From the NCBI GenBank assembly GCA_964530915.1, contig CAZHCK010000057.1, forward strand, positions 1 through 16,091: a stretch of 16,091 nucleotides of DNA, in the 5' to 3' direction. A program made the position numbers and the translations under genes. Of the stretch, positions 6,380-13,792 are shown in pieces. Position 1 is the first letter of the stretch, and every line of letters begins with the position of its first letter. A model generated the notes under the pieces. The model saw only the letters and a program-made list of their open reading frames with translations, was not told the origin of the DNA and searched no databases. This stretch comes from Cloacibacterium sp964530915. Lineage in GTDB: Bacteria; Bacteroidota; Bacteroidia; Flavobacteriales; Weeksellaceae.

Positions 6380-6387
6380 TAAATTTG
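6380..6387 (+). promoter_or_regulatory. promoter -7 element for the threonine dehydrogenase gene
   Basis: TAAATTTG matches TAnnTTTG exactly and lies 22 bases before the ATG at 6409. The predicted transcription start is near 6393, giving a short leader. The region between here and the XRE operator (6191-6379) holds no gene that I can support. Confidence 0.65.
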
Positions 6388-6408
6388 TGAAAATCCTAAA
6401 ATTTAAAA

Positions 6409-7377
6409 ATGGAAACCGATACGCACACGGAAAAAATTCTTATTACTGGTGCTTTAGGACAAATAGGCACCGAACTGACCAATAGATTAGTGGAAATTCA
6501 TGGCGCAGAAAATGTGATTGCTTCTGGACTGGATAGATGGGACAAGAAGCTGACTTCTGCGGGATTTTATGAAAGAATGGACGTTTCTAACACGCAATTG
6601 GTAAGACAAGTTTGTAAAGATTACGAAATTACTACTGTTTATCATTTGGCTTCTTTATTGTCTGGAACTTCGGAAAGACAGCCACAATTTGCTTGGAAAC
6701 TGAATGTAGAGCCGCTACTGAATTTATTAGAAATGGCGAAAGAAGGTTTGATAAAAAAAGTGTTTTGGCCAAGTTCTATTGCGGTTTTCGGAAAAGGAAT
6801 TCCAAAGGAAAATGTGGGGCAAGATGTGGTTTTAAACCCTACAACGGTGTACGGAATTTCTAAAATGGCAGGAGAAAAATGGTGCGAATATTACCATGAA
6901 AAATATGGTGTAGACATTAGAAGTATCAGATATCCGGGTTTAATTTCTTGGAAAACTCCAGCAGGTGGTGGAACTACAGATTATGCAGTAGAAATCTTCT
7001 ACGAAGCAATTGAAGAAGGAAAATACAAATCTTTCATCTCTGAAAATACAGCCATGCCAATGTTGTACATGGATGATGCGATTAATGCAACATTGCAATT
7101 AATGGAAGCTCCTTCTGAAAATCTTACGGTAAGAAGTTCGTATAATTTGGGCGGAATGAGTTTTACACCAAAAGAATTGGCAGCAGAAATTAAAAAAGAA
7201 ATTCCAGAATTTGAAATTTCTTACGAGCCAGATTTCAGACAAGCTATCGCTGATTCTTGGCCCGCTTCTATAGATGATTCTGTGGCGAAAAAAGATTGGG
7301 GATTAACGTATGATTTTGGCATTACAGAAATGACCAAGGATATGATTAAAAACCTGAAAGTGAAATTGGGAAAGTAA
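6409..7377 (+). CDS. L-threonine 3-dehydrogenase, SDR/epimerase type
   Basis: The likely reaction is NAD-dependent oxidation of L-threonine to 2-amino-3-ketobutyrate in the cytosol, the first step of threonine breakdown to glycine. The 322-residue protein has the extended-SDR nucleotide motif G14-ALG-QIG20, the catalytic Y148-xxx-K152 (YGISK) and the serine pair at 122-123. The segments 'YPGLISWKTPAGGGTTDYAV' (about 175-194) and 'RQAIADSWPASIDDS' (C-terminal third) are characteristic of the short-chain threonine dehydrogenase group described from flavobacteria, and are not usual in UDP-galactose epimerases. This enzyme is unrelated to the zinc-dependent Tdh of E. coli, so I give no symbol. 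It has its own promoter (6380-6387) and a strong terminator downstream (7445-7481), so it is probably monocistronic. Confidence 0.88.
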   Translation: METDTHTEKILITGALGQIGTELTNRLVEIHGAENVIASGLDRWDKKLTSAGFYERMDVSNTQLVRQVCKDYEITTVYHLASLLSGTSERQPQFAWKLNVEPLLNLLEMAKEGLIKKVFWPSSIAVFGKGIPKENVGQDVVLNPTTVYGISKMAGEKWCEYYHEKYGVDIRSIRYPGLISWKTPAGGGTTDYAVEIFYEAIEEGKYKSFISENTAMPMLYMDDAINATLQLMEAPSENLTVRSSYNLGGMSFTPKELAAEIKKEIPEFEISYEPDFRQAIADSWPASIDDSVAKKDWGLTYDFGITEMTKDMIKNLKVKLGK

Positions 7378-7444
7378 TCAAGTGATGGAATTTTAGAATG
7401 CTAGAGTTCTAGAGAACTTAAATTCTTCACCACAAAATAATTTT

Positions 7445-7481
7445 AAACTTTGTCTGCGGATTGTAGACAAAGTTTTTTATT
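7445..7481 (+). terminator. intrinsic terminator after the threonine dehydrogenase gene
   Basis: AAACTTTGTCT (7445-7455) and AGACAAAGTTT (7465-7475) form a perfect 11-bp stem with a 9-base loop, followed by further T residues. It separates the dehydrogenase from the deacetylase-like gene, whose ATG is at 7490. Confidence 0.85.
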
Positions 7482-7489
7482 TTTACGAT

Positions 7490-8242
7490 ATGGTTTTACT
7501 TACTTTTAACATCATCGCTCCCGAAGTTCCAGTTTCTTATCAAAAAATAGTTACAGAAGAAGAACTATTAAAGATTACAACAGATGGAACACAGAAAATT
7601 CTAGAAATTCTAGAAAAATATCAAGTTCACACTACTTTTTTTGTGGAGATTTCTTTGGTGGAAAAGTTACCGGAACTTTTAAAAAGCATTGCCAAAAAAG
7701 GTCATGAATTGGGCTTACTCAATAAATACTCTTATCAAAAAGAAATAGAAACCGCTAAAGATTTTCTAGAAGAACTTATAGGGAAAACCATCAGAGGAAT
7801 GAGACAGTTTCCCGAAAAAAGGCTAAGTTCTGAAAAACTCAAAGCCATGCAATTTATTTATCGTTCACCGATGGACTTTTCTAATATTTTCTTTTTCAAG
7901 AATGCTTTAGAAAGAAAAATTGCCTACGAAGAACATGAAATTATGGTCATTCCAGAAAGTGTTTCTCCGTATTCCAGACTTCCGTATAATGATTTTACGT
8001 TTCAGATGATTCCCATGAAATTTTATCAAAATATGGTAACGGAAACGCTGCAAAAAGAAGAATATGTGATGATTTATCTTAATTCTTGGCAGTTTGTAGA
8101 GCTCAATGATAAAAAATTTGGATTGTCTTTTTACAGAAAATACAATCTCGGAGTAGAAATGGAAGAAAAACTAAATCGTTTTCTAAAATTTGTAGAAGAA
8201 AATGATTTGGCCATTACCAGAATGAAAGATTTCTTTTTCTAA
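7490..8242 (+). CDS. polysaccharide-deacetylase-like (NodB-fold) protein, probably non-catalytic
   Basis: The 250-residue protein has the layout of a small NodB/CE4 domain: an N-terminal strand 'VLLTFNII', then 'ILEKYQVHTTFFVEISLVEK' (about 38-60), 'IAKKGHELGLLNKYSY' (about 67-82), 'IRGMRQFP' (about 101-108), and C-terminal 'YLNSWQF' and 'LAITRMKDFF'. In active enzymes motif 1 carries Asp after TF and motif 2 has the form HExxSHxxxH. Here the first is N7, and of the metal-binding histidines only H72 remains; L76 and Y80 occupy the later positions. It therefore looks like a fold-retaining but catalytically dead relative. There is no signal peptide. It begins 8 bases after the preceding terminator, with only a weak TATTTTTA element nearby, and converges with the metallophosphoesterase gene, leaving 6 bases between the stops. 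Confidence 0.75.
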   Translation: MVLLTFNIIAPEVPVSYQKIVTEEELLKITTDGTQKILEILEKYQVHTTFFVEISLVEKLPELLKSIAKKGHELGLLNKYSYQKEIETAKDFLEELIGKTIRGMRQFPEKRLSSEKLKAMQFIYRSPMDFSNIFFFKNALERKIAYEEHEIMVIPESVSPYSRLPYNDFTFQMIPMKFYQNMVTETLQKEEYVMIYLNSWQFVELNDKKFGLSFYRKYNLGVEMEEKLNRFLKFVEENDLAITRMKDFFF

Positions 8243-8248
8243 ATTAAG

Positions 8249-9454
8249 TTACACCAATTCTATAACTGTAATTTCTGGATTGATGCCCACTCTTCCAGGA
8301 TAAGCAATAACGCCGAAACCTCTGTTTACATAGAGATATTTTCCTTCTGATTCATATAAATCAGCCCATTTTTTGTATTTGAATTTTACGGGAGACCATT
8401 TGATGTTTTTCAAATCTAGACCAAATTGCATTCCGTGAGTATGACCAGAAAGAGTAAGATTAACATTGGTTTTGTGTTTTTTTACCACTTCGTCAAAGTG
8501 AGTTGGATCGTGGCTCATCAAAACTTTAATTGCATCTTCTGGAACGCCCAACAAAGCTTTGTCTAAATCACCATATTGCGGAAAAGGTTTGATTCCCCAA
8601 TTTTCTACCCCCAAAAGATAAATTTTATCTCCGTTTTTTTCTAAAGCAATATTTTCATTGCGTAGCATTCTAAATCCTGCTTCTGCTTGATAGTTTTTCA
8701 GGTTTGGAATGTTTTGCGCCTTTTCTTCTGCCGAATTCCACGCTCCATAGTCGCCATAATCATGATTTCCTAAGATAGAAAATTTGCCATCTTTGGCTTT
8801 AATACTTTTAAAAAGTGGAATAAATGGTTTGAATTCATCTGCATAATTATTCACCATATCACCGGTGAATAAAACCACATCTGCATCTTGTTCATTAATC
8901 AGGTCAATGGCTTTTTGTAATTTTTGAGGATTGAAAAAACTTCCACTGTGAACATCAGAAATTTGTACGATTTTATAACCTTTAAAACTTTCGGGGAGAT
9001 TTTTAAATCTTAGTTTTACTTTTCTTACGGTGTGTCTGTATTTTCCGAAAATAATTCCATCAATTGCCAATAAAGAGAAAATACCAGCAGCGGCAAGAGC
9101 GGTGGTAGAAATAAATTTTCTGCGTTCAGGGAAATAGTTTTCTTTAGCGGTGAAATATTTAAAACCAAATTCTAAAAATCTGGTAAAATCTCCAATCAAT
9201 AAAAACATTACAGACAATAGTTTCGGAAGAATGAAAATCATCATCGCAGAAACCATTAATTGAATTTGTTGATGGTCTCTGGAAGATCTATTAAATGTTA
9301 AAATCCAATATAAGATGATTCCATACGCCAAAAGCGTAAAAACCCAATACCCAATTCTAATGTAATTATTGGTGGTAATATTTTTAATCGCTTGATAAAC
9401 ATATATTTCGATGATGAAAAATACAGCGAGTAATACTATAAAATTTGTTTTCAT
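8249..9454 (-). CDS. membrane-anchored calcineurin-like metallophosphoesterase
   Basis: The chosen start at 9454 gives 401 residues beginning MKTNFIVLL. A longer in-frame ATG at 9547 would overlap the preceding gene and run through its terminator, so it is rejected. The N-terminus has about three or four hydrophobic helices (residues 4-25, 35-53, 66-88), then ERRKF (residues 110-114) followed by another hydrophobic helix (about 116-136). The catalytic domain follows, with all metal-binding motifs: D167-V-H169, G198-D199, G229-N-H-D232, H315 (SHDPTH) and GHTHG at 337-341. This matches the YaeI/YkuE-like group of membrane phosphoesterases, some of which act on phospholipid intermediates. The actual substrate is not known. 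The gene follows the ketoacyl-synthase gene on the same strand, behind a terminator. Confidence 0.87.
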   Translation of the reverse strand: MKTNFIVLLAVFFIIEIYVYQAIKNITTNNYIRIGYWVFTLLAYGIILYWILTFNRSSRDHQQIQLMVSAMMIFILPKLLSVMFLLIGDFTRFLEFGFKYFTAKENYFPERRKFISTTALAAAGIFSLLAIDGIIFGKYRHTVRKVKLRFKNLPESFKGYKIVQISDVHSGSFFNPQKLQKAIDLINEQDADVVLFTGDMVNNYADEFKPFIPLFKSIKAKDGKFSILGNHDYGDYGAWNSAEEKAQNIPNLKNYQAEAGFRMLRNENIALEKNGDKIYLLGVENWGIKPFPQYGDLDKALLGVPEDAIKVLMSHDPTHFDEVVKKHKTNVNLTLSGHTHGMQFGLDLKNIKWSPVKFKYKKWADLYESEGKYLYVNRGFGVIAYPGRVGINPEITVIELV

Positions 9455-9466
9455 AAATAATTTTTC

Positions 9467-9501
9467 ATAAAAAAACTCCGACAAGTTAAGTAGTCGAAGT
9501 T
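9467..9501 (-). terminator. intrinsic terminator after the ketoacyl-synthase-like gene
   Basis: On the minus strand AACTTCGAC (9501-9493) pairs with GTCGGAGTT (9482-9474), a 9-bp stem with one G-U pair and a 10-base loop, followed by a run of T at 9473-9467. It lies between the ketoacyl synthase and the metallophosphoesterase, so the two are at least partly uncoupled. Confidence 0.8.
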
Positions 9502-9527
9502 TTGTATATTTTGTTTCAGAATTCTGA

Positions 9528-10595
9528 TTAAGGCATCTTGTAAACAATACAATTGATGTTCATTCCTGCACCTACAGAACCCATTACTACATAACCTCCT
9601 TTTTTGAAAGAATGACCTTTCATTTCTCCTTTTGCAATTAAATCATACATAGTAGGAATCGTGGCAACTGATGAATTTCCTAAATATTGAATTGTCATAG
9701 GAGACACATTTTCGTCATATTCTGATTTCCCGTATAATTTATATAATCTAGAAACCATAGCATGGTCCATTTTTGCATTGGCTTGGTGCATTAAGATTTT
9801 ATCAATGTCTTCTATGCCAATTTGAGCGTTATCCATAGTTTCTTTTACCGCAGCAGGTACATTTTTAAGGGCATATTCATAAATTTTACGACCATGCATT
9901 CTGATGTAAATTTTTTCTTGGTCTGCTTCTGGATTAAGAGAGTGAGAATTTTCTAAATACAAAAGTTCTTCGGCATTATCACAAACGGTATTGGTAGCAA
10001 TAATTCCTACGTTTTCTTGTTCAGATTTTTGTAAGACTACAGCTCCAGCTCCATCTGCGAAAATCATTTTATTTCTGTCAAATGGGTCAGTTACACGACT
10101 TAATGTTTCCCCACCGATAACTAAGATGGTTTTTGCTTTTCCTAGTTTAATCAAATCGTCTGCTAAAATCATAGCTTCTACCCAACCAGGACAACCGAAA
10201 ATCATATCATAAGTGATGCATTTTCTGTTTTTAATGCCCAATTTGTGTTTTACTCTTGCCGCCATATTCGGCATGAAATTCGCCATTCCATTAGCTGAAA
10301 CTTCTCCAAAATTACTCGCGAAAATAATATAGTCGAGATCTTCTTTTTCTATTTTAGCGTCATAAATGGCTTCTTTAGCAGCTTGTACACCTAAGTCAGA
10401 ATTAAATTGGTCATTTCTCAGATATCTTCTTTCTTCAATTTCTGTGATGTCTACAAATTTTTTAATAATTTCTTCATTGGGTTTATCAATAAAATCTCCT
10501 GCGTCTGTATAAAACTTAGAGTTGATAAAATGAGAGCCATCAATTACTCTTTCTGGAATGCAACTACCTGAACCTACAATTACTGAACTTGGCAT
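9528..10595 (-). CDS. 3-oxoacyl-ACP synthase III (KAS III)-like enzyme
   Basis: KAS III-like enzymes condense an acyl thioester with malonyl-ACP in fatty acid, polyketide or pigment synthesis. The thiolase-fold triad is complete: Cys in 'FGCPGWVEAM' (residue 135 with this start), His in 'MHQANAKMDH' (270) and Asn in 'YLGNSSVATIP' (307). The terminal 'GSVGAGMN' glycine loop is also present. The protein has 355 residues, longer than typical FabH (about 320-330), and the catalytic context FGCPGW differs from the usual housekeeping FabH pattern, so a specialised role is more likely than bulk fatty-acid initiation. I chose ATG at 10595 (MPSSVIVG), which puts the first strand at the N-terminus; ATG at 10610 would add five residues and also fits the promoter at 10625-10632. 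A terminator follows the gene. Confidence 0.85.
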   Translation of the reverse strand: MPSSVIVGSGSCIPERVIDGSHFINSKFYTDAGDFIDKPNEEIIKKFVDITEIEERRYLRNDQFNSDLGVQAAKEAIYDAKIEKEDLDYIIFASNFGEVSANGMANFMPNMAARVKHKLGIKNRKCITYDMIFGCPGWVEAMILADDLIKLGKAKTILVIGGETLSRVTDPFDRNKMIFADGAGAVVLQKSEQENVGIIATNTVCDNAEELLYLENSHSLNPEADQEKIYIRMHGRKIYEYALKNVPAAVKETMDNAQIGIEDIDKILMHQANAKMDHAMVSRLYKLYGKSEYDENVSPMTIQYLGNSSVATIPTMYDLIAKGEMKGHSFKKGGYVVMGSVGAGMNINCIVYKMP

Positions 10596-10624
10596 AATTT
10601 CTATATACATTTATAATTAAGGAG

Positions 10625-10632
10625 CAAATTTA
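10625..10632 (-). promoter_or_regulatory. promoter -7 element for the ketoacyl-synthase-like gene
   Basis: On the minus strand this reads TAAATTTG, an exact TAnnTTTG match. It predicts transcription starting about 25 bases before ATG 10595. It is divergent from, and about 40 bp away from, the promoter at 10670-10677. Confidence 0.6.
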
Positions 10633-10669
10633 TAAATTAAATCATAACAAACGCATAGAAAATAATTAT

Positions 10670-10677
10670 TAACTTTG
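10670..10677 (+). promoter_or_regulatory. promoter -7 element for the 188-residue membrane protein gene
   Basis: TAACTTTG matches TAnnTTTG exactly and lies 23 bases before the ATG at 10701, giving a leader of roughly 17 bases. No terminator was found between this gene and ubiE, so it may also drive ubiE and porT. Confidence 0.7.
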
Positions 10678-10700
10678 CAATTCTCAATATTTTTTTAAAT

Positions 10701-11267
10701 ATGAAAAAAAATGCTCCTCTTATTGGGCTTATTGTCTCGGCAAGTGTAATGCTAATTGCCTTCGGAATTTATTTTTTATTTTTAGCAAAGAAAAATGAAT
10801 ATTTAGTAGATAATCCTACTACTAAAACGTATTACTTTAAAATAAATAACGGCGAAGAAAAAATCATTACTTCTGGTCAGTTCGTAAAAGTAGACCTTAA
10901 CAGAGGGAAACAAAACAGCATTAAAGTTTTTGATGATAAAAAGAAGCTTCTTTTTGATTCAGCTTTCAATGTTTCTCAATACAGAGGTTTACTGAATATT
11001 GCCGGAGAAGAATATTTTGTACACCGTCAGTTTTATGGTTATATTCCTAATAAAGATTCCCTTTTGATGGCGAGTACTTTTGAAATGGACGGCGTAAAAC
11101 TTCCTGGGCATGTTACCAAGCATAAAAAATTATACATAGAAGATTTTTATTATAATGTAGACGAAGATTATGATAAAGTCATTAAAAACATTGATAAATT
11201 AGAATCTAGAACTAAGATTTATAGAAAGGAAGATTTTAAACTTTTCTACAAAGAAAATTATCAATAA
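10701..11267 (+). CDS. hypothetical membrane-anchored protein
   Basis: The 188-residue protein has a single N-terminal hydrophobic segment (about residues 7-30, 'LIGLIVSASVMLIAFGIYFLFLA') flanked by lysines. This suggests an inner-membrane anchor with the remaining 155 or so residues facing the periplasm. There is no lipobox and no clear signal-peptidase site. The soluble part contains beta-type stretches such as 'TKTYYFKINNGEEKIITSGQ' and ends in a charged, probably helical tail ('NIDKLESRTKIYRKEDFKLF'). I recognise no family. It has a good promoter just upstream and sits 58 bases before ubiE on the same strand, so co-transcription with ubiE and porT is plausible. No function is proposed. 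Confidence 0.75.
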   Translation: MKKNAPLIGLIVSASVMLIAFGIYFLFLAKKNEYLVDNPTTKTYYFKINNGEEKIITSGQFVKVDLNRGKQNSIKVFDDKKKLLFDSAFNVSQYRGLLNIAGEEYFVHRQFYGYIPNKDSLLMASTFEMDGVKLPGHVTKHKKLYIEDFYYNVDEDYDKVIKNIDKLESRTKIYRKEDFKLFYKENYQ

Positions 11268-11325
11268 ATAAAACACTCAAGAAAAGTTAGCTAAAAATAT
11301 TACTCAATACTTATTACATAAATAC

Positions 11326-12042
11326 ATGCAAGTAAAACCATACAATACCGATCAAAGTAAAAAAACTGAAGTAGAAGATATGTTTGATAACATCGCTCCA
11401 AAATATGATTTATTAAATCATGTTTTATCGATGAAAATAGATGTGCTTTGGAGAAATACTTTAGTAAAATGGATGAATAAAGATGCTCCTAAACTCGTAC
11501 TAGATGTTGCGACAGGAACAGGAGATCTTGCCATAGCTGTACAAAAAGGAACAGGAGCGGAGGTTGTAGGTTTAGACCTTTCTCAGCAAATGCTGAACGT
11601 AGGAATTGATAAAATTAAGAAACTTAATCTAGACCAAAAAATATCGATGCAAAAAGGAGATGCAGAAAATCTTCCTTTTGAGGATAATAAATTCGATGCA
11701 GTTTCCGTTGCATTTGGAGTAAGAAATTTCGAAAATTTAGAAAAAGGTTTAGCCGAGCTAAGAAGAGTAGTAAAAGAAAATTCTAGCGTTTATATTCTGG
11801 AATTTTCTAAAGTAGAAGGCTTTTTAGCGCCATTTTATATGTTTTATTTCAAAAATATTTTACCACAAATCGGTAAATTAGTTTCTAAAGATAATAGAGC
11901 ATACACGTATTTACCAGATTCTGTAAATGCTTTTCCTTTTGGTGAAAAAATGAAACAAATTTTACTAGACACAGGATACAGCAAAGTAGAATATAAAAAA
12001 CTAAGTTTAGGGATAGCTACCATTTATAAAGCGACTAAATAA
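11326..12042 (+). CDS. ubiE: demethylmenaquinone methyltransferase (UbiE/MenG)
   Basis: This SAM-dependent enzyme methylates demethylmenaquinone in the last step of menaquinone synthesis; flavobacteria normally use menaquinone, so the MenG role is the relevant one. The 238-residue length is standard. Visible motifs are 'MFDNIAPKYDLLNHVLS' (19-35), SAM motif I 'VLDVATGTGD' (58-67), the acidic residue of motif II in 'VVGLDLS' (80-86), 'GDAENLPFED' (111-120), 'FGVRNF' (130-135) and the signature 'YTYLPDSVNAFP' (193-204). The stop is 6 bases before porT, so the two are almost certainly co-transcribed. No separate promoter was found in the 58 bases upstream. Confidence 0.95.
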   Translation: MQVKPYNTDQSKKTEVEDMFDNIAPKYDLLNHVLSMKIDVLWRNTLVKWMNKDAPKLVLDVATGTGDLAIAVQKGTGAEVVGLDLSQQMLNVGIDKIKKLNLDQKISMQKGDAENLPFEDNKFDAVSVAFGVRNFENLEKGLAELRRVVKENSSVYILEFSKVEGFLAPFYMFYFKNILPQIGKLVSKDNRAYTYLPDSVNAFPFGEKMKQILLDTGYSKVEYKKLSLGIATIYKATK

Positions 12043-12048
12043 TAGCCC

Positions 12049-12825
12049 ATGAAAAAAACGTTAATCAAAACATTCTCGCTCCTTTTTTTAGGAATGTTTT
12101 TGTTTACTCAAGCTCAATTTAGAAACCGAGATAGACAAGACAGAAGGCAAGAACAAGATTCTTATCAATACAGTTATGGTTTTTATTTAAATCTTAACCA
12201 ATTCGATTATAAACTCGTTCTAGACCCTAAATATGGAATGGAAGATAAAGTAAATCTTGTTCAAACCAAACCTACTTACAGTTTTGGAGCTGGTTTAATT
12301 GGGAGAATGAGATTGAATGACAACTTTGATTTAAGAATAGAGCCAGGTTTACAGTTTGTAGAAAGAGAACTTACTTTTAATACACAATCAAACGACCAAT
12401 ACGCTGCAGATGCTAGTAATCCTTTTACACCAAAAACGCTTACTGAAGCAGATATGGTAAGAAGAGTGAAATCTACGTATGTAGATATCCCGATTATGCT
12501 AGAAATTCATGCAGACAGATGGTATAATTCTAGACCTTATGCAGCAGCTGGACTTAATTATATGGTGAACCTACAGTCTAATTCTAGTGCTGCAGATGAC
12601 AATCAACAAGGGATTTTCAGAAGCACTACCCATAATTTTGCATGGAGCGCAGAAGCAGGAATACAGTTTTATTTCTCTAGATTTAAGTTAACACCAGCTT
12701 TTAGAGGAACCTTTGCGTTTAACAATGAAATTGTAGCAGATAACGCAGGAACACCACCTTATTGGACTGCAGCAATCTCTACGATGCAGACAAGAGCCTT
12801 CATGTTTGTGTTGAAATTTGAATAA
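12049..12825 (+). CDS. porT: PorT/SprT-like type IX secretion system outer-membrane protein
   Basis: The 258-residue protein starts with a signal peptide (about residues 1-22, 'MKKTLIKTFSLLFLGMFLFT' then QAQ). It continues as a small outer-membrane beta-barrel with alternating strands ending in aromatic residues: 'YSYGFYLNLNQFDYKL' (about 41-56), 'LIGRMRLNDNFDLRIEPGLQ' (about 83-102), 'STYVDIPIMLEI' (about 142-153), and a terminal strand 'AFMFVLKFE' ending near Phe. This pattern and its place directly after ubiE match PorT (SprT in Flavobacterium), which is required for type IX protein secretion and gliding-associated functions. The region rich in Arg, Asp and Gln after the signal peptide is a flexible linker. 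A terminator follows at 12852-12881. Confidence 0.85.
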   Translation: MKKTLIKTFSLLFLGMFLFTQAQFRNRDRQDRRQEQDSYQYSYGFYLNLNQFDYKLVLDPKYGMEDKVNLVQTKPTYSFGAGLIGRMRLNDNFDLRIEPGLQFVERELTFNTQSNDQYAADASNPFTPKTLTEADMVRRVKSTYVDIPIMLEIHADRWYNSRPYAAAGLNYMVNLQSNSSAADDNQQGIFRSTTHNFAWSAEAGIQFYFSRFKLTPAFRGTFAFNNEIVADNAGTPPYWTAAISTMQTRAFMFVLKFE

Positions 12826-12851
12826 GAAAAATTTTTCTAAATATTTGATTT

Positions 12852-12881
12852 AAAGAAGATTCTAAGGAGTCTTCTTTTTTT
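12852..12881 (+). terminator. intrinsic terminator after porT
   Basis: AAGAAGATTC (12853-12862) pairs with GAGTCTTCTT (12867-12876) as a 10-bp stem with one G-U pair and a four-base loop TAAG, followed by T residues to 12881. It closes the ubiE-porT unit. Confidence 0.85.
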
Positions 12882-12939
12882 ATTTAAAGTTTTGCTTTAA
12901 ATTATTATTAAATTTCTGTTTAACTGATTATTTTTTTTA

Positions 12940-12947
12940 TATTTTTG
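12940..12947 (+). promoter_or_regulatory. promoter -7 element for the coiled-coil/zapA operon
   Basis: TATTTTTG matches TAnnTTTG exactly. It predicts a transcription start near 12953. This shows that an in-frame TTG at 12945 cannot be the start codon of the next gene and supports ATG at 12972. Confidence 0.65.
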
Positions 12948-12971
12948 CATAAGTTAGAACTAACACCTGAA

Positions 12972-13274
12972 ATGCTTAAAGAATTAGAGAATAATTTTTC
13001 TTTACTTGAAAAAAAGATTTTTGAGATGAATAAAAGTTATCAAAATCTTTTAGAAAAGCATGCTATTCTTACAGAAGACTTTGAAAATCTGAAAGTTAAG
13101 TATGAAGAAGAGCATAAGAAAAATCAGGAGTTAACAGAAGAGCAAAAAAAAATAAAATTAATCTCAGCAATATCTGGCAATCCAGACCACAATCGATTGA
13201 TGAAAAATCATATCAATAGATTGGTTAAAGAAATAGATGCTTGTATTGCACAACTTCAAAATAGTGGCTTGTAA
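12972..13274 (+). CDS. small coiled-coil protein upstream of zapA
   Basis: With ATG at 12972 the product has 100 residues. A longer reading from TTG at 12945 would start inside the promoter and is rejected. The protein is almost entirely heptad-type coiled coil from about residue 2 to 70 ('LEKKIFEMNKSYQNLLEKHA', 'EDFENLKVKYEEEHKKNQEL'). It then has a short conserved-looking segment 'ISAISGNPDHNRLMKNHINR' and a C-terminal helix 'LVKEIDACIAQL'. No signal peptide is present. The stop overlaps the zapA start as TAATG, so the two are coupled. In other bacteria the coiled-coil protein ZapB works with ZapA at the division ring; a similar partner role is possible here, but that is inference from context and shape, not sequence identity. 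Confidence 0.85.
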   Translation: MLKELENNFSLLEKKIFEMNKSYQNLLEKHAILTEDFENLKVKYEEEHKKNQELTEEQKKIKLISAISGNPDHNRLMKNHINRLVKEIDACIAQLQNSGL

Positions 13275-13561
13275 TGGAAGTAAGAAGAATTACCATAAAC
13301 ATTGCCGGAAGAAATTATCCTCTTAATGTTCCTGCTGCCGAAGAAGAAACACTTCGTAGAGTAGGGAAACAGATAGAAGGAATGATTAGAGAATTTGAAG
13401 CTAATTTTGATGTTAAGGATAAACAAGATGCACTCGCAATGTGCGCCCTAAAATTAGGAGCTAATGCAGAAGTACATCAACTTAACTCAGAAAAAATTAT
13501 AAAAAATGCTAATGATAGATTAATGCAAATTAATCAGCAATTAGACGAATTAGAAAAGTAA
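13274..13561 (+). CDS. zapA: cell division protein ZapA
   Basis: ZapA binds FtsZ and cross-links its filaments at the division site. The 95-residue protein shows the family layout: an N-terminal strand pair 'VRRITINIAGRNYPLNVPAA' (about 3-22) with EEETLRRVGKQIEGMI leading into a helix, then a long C-terminal coiled coil ('QDALAMCALKLGANAEVHQL' and onwards) that makes the dimer and tetramer interface. The length is normal for the family. It overlaps the coiled-coil gene upstream and is followed by the 6S-like RNA and rny. A zapA-6S RNA neighbourhood is well known in proteobacteria, which makes the arrangement here notable. Confidence 0.92.
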   Translation: MEVRRITINIAGRNYPLNVPAAEEETLRRVGKQIEGMIREFEANFDVKDKQDALAMCALKLGANAEVHQLNSEKIIKNANDRLMQINQQLDELEK

Positions 13562-13570
13562 AAACTTTTC
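13553..13570 (+). other. hairpin spanning the zapA stop codon
   Basis: GAAAAGT (13553-13559) and ACTTTTC (13564-13570) are exact reverse complements with a four-base A loop. No T-tract follows, so it is not a good terminator. It might mark a processing point between the zapA message and the 6S-like RNA; function unproven. Confidence 0.35.
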
Positions 13571-13581
13571 TATAAAAACTT

Positions 13582-13750
13582 GCCTACAATAGTTCTAACA
13601 CATTACAGGTAAACTCAACGCTAAACAATTACCGAACGAATGTCTTTGCAATGGCGTGCTGCTTTACGCAGATTACAGAGCATAGAAAATAGTTCAAATC
13701 GTGTTGATTAGGAGTTTACTCTATATCACTGAACTGTTGTAGGTTTTTTT
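13582..13750 (+). ncRNA. ssrS: 6S RNA (6S-Flavo-like)
   Basis: 6S RNA folds into a long rod that mimics an open promoter and binds RNA polymerase to adjust transcription in stationary phase. Here CCTACAATAGTTC (13583-13595) pairs with GAACTGTTGTAGG (13731-13743) as a 13-bp closing stem with one G-U pair. Inside it GTAAACTC (13609-13616) pairs exactly with GAGTTTAC (13712-13719), leaving the internal bulges and large central region expected of 6S RNA. A T-tract at 13744-13750 completes a terminator-like end. The length of about 170 bases, absence of an open frame and position between zapA and rny all fit the 6S-Flavo class described from flavobacteria. No separate promoter was found, so it may be transcribed or processed with zapA. 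The end points are estimates. Confidence 0.8.
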
Positions 13751-13792
13751 ATTTTTAAAAATTAAGTAATTGACAATTAAAACTCAACATAT

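Noticed and set aside
9455..9547. 31-residue N-terminal extension of the metallophosphoesterase
   Set aside because: It overlaps the end of the ketoacyl-synthase gene and crosses a terminator hairpin; the membrane segment begins naturally at ATG 9454.
12945..12971. TTG start giving a 109-residue version of the coiled-coil protein
   Set aside because: It lies within the exact TAnnTTTG promoter element at 12940-12947, so it would not be in the message; ATG 12972 is used instead.
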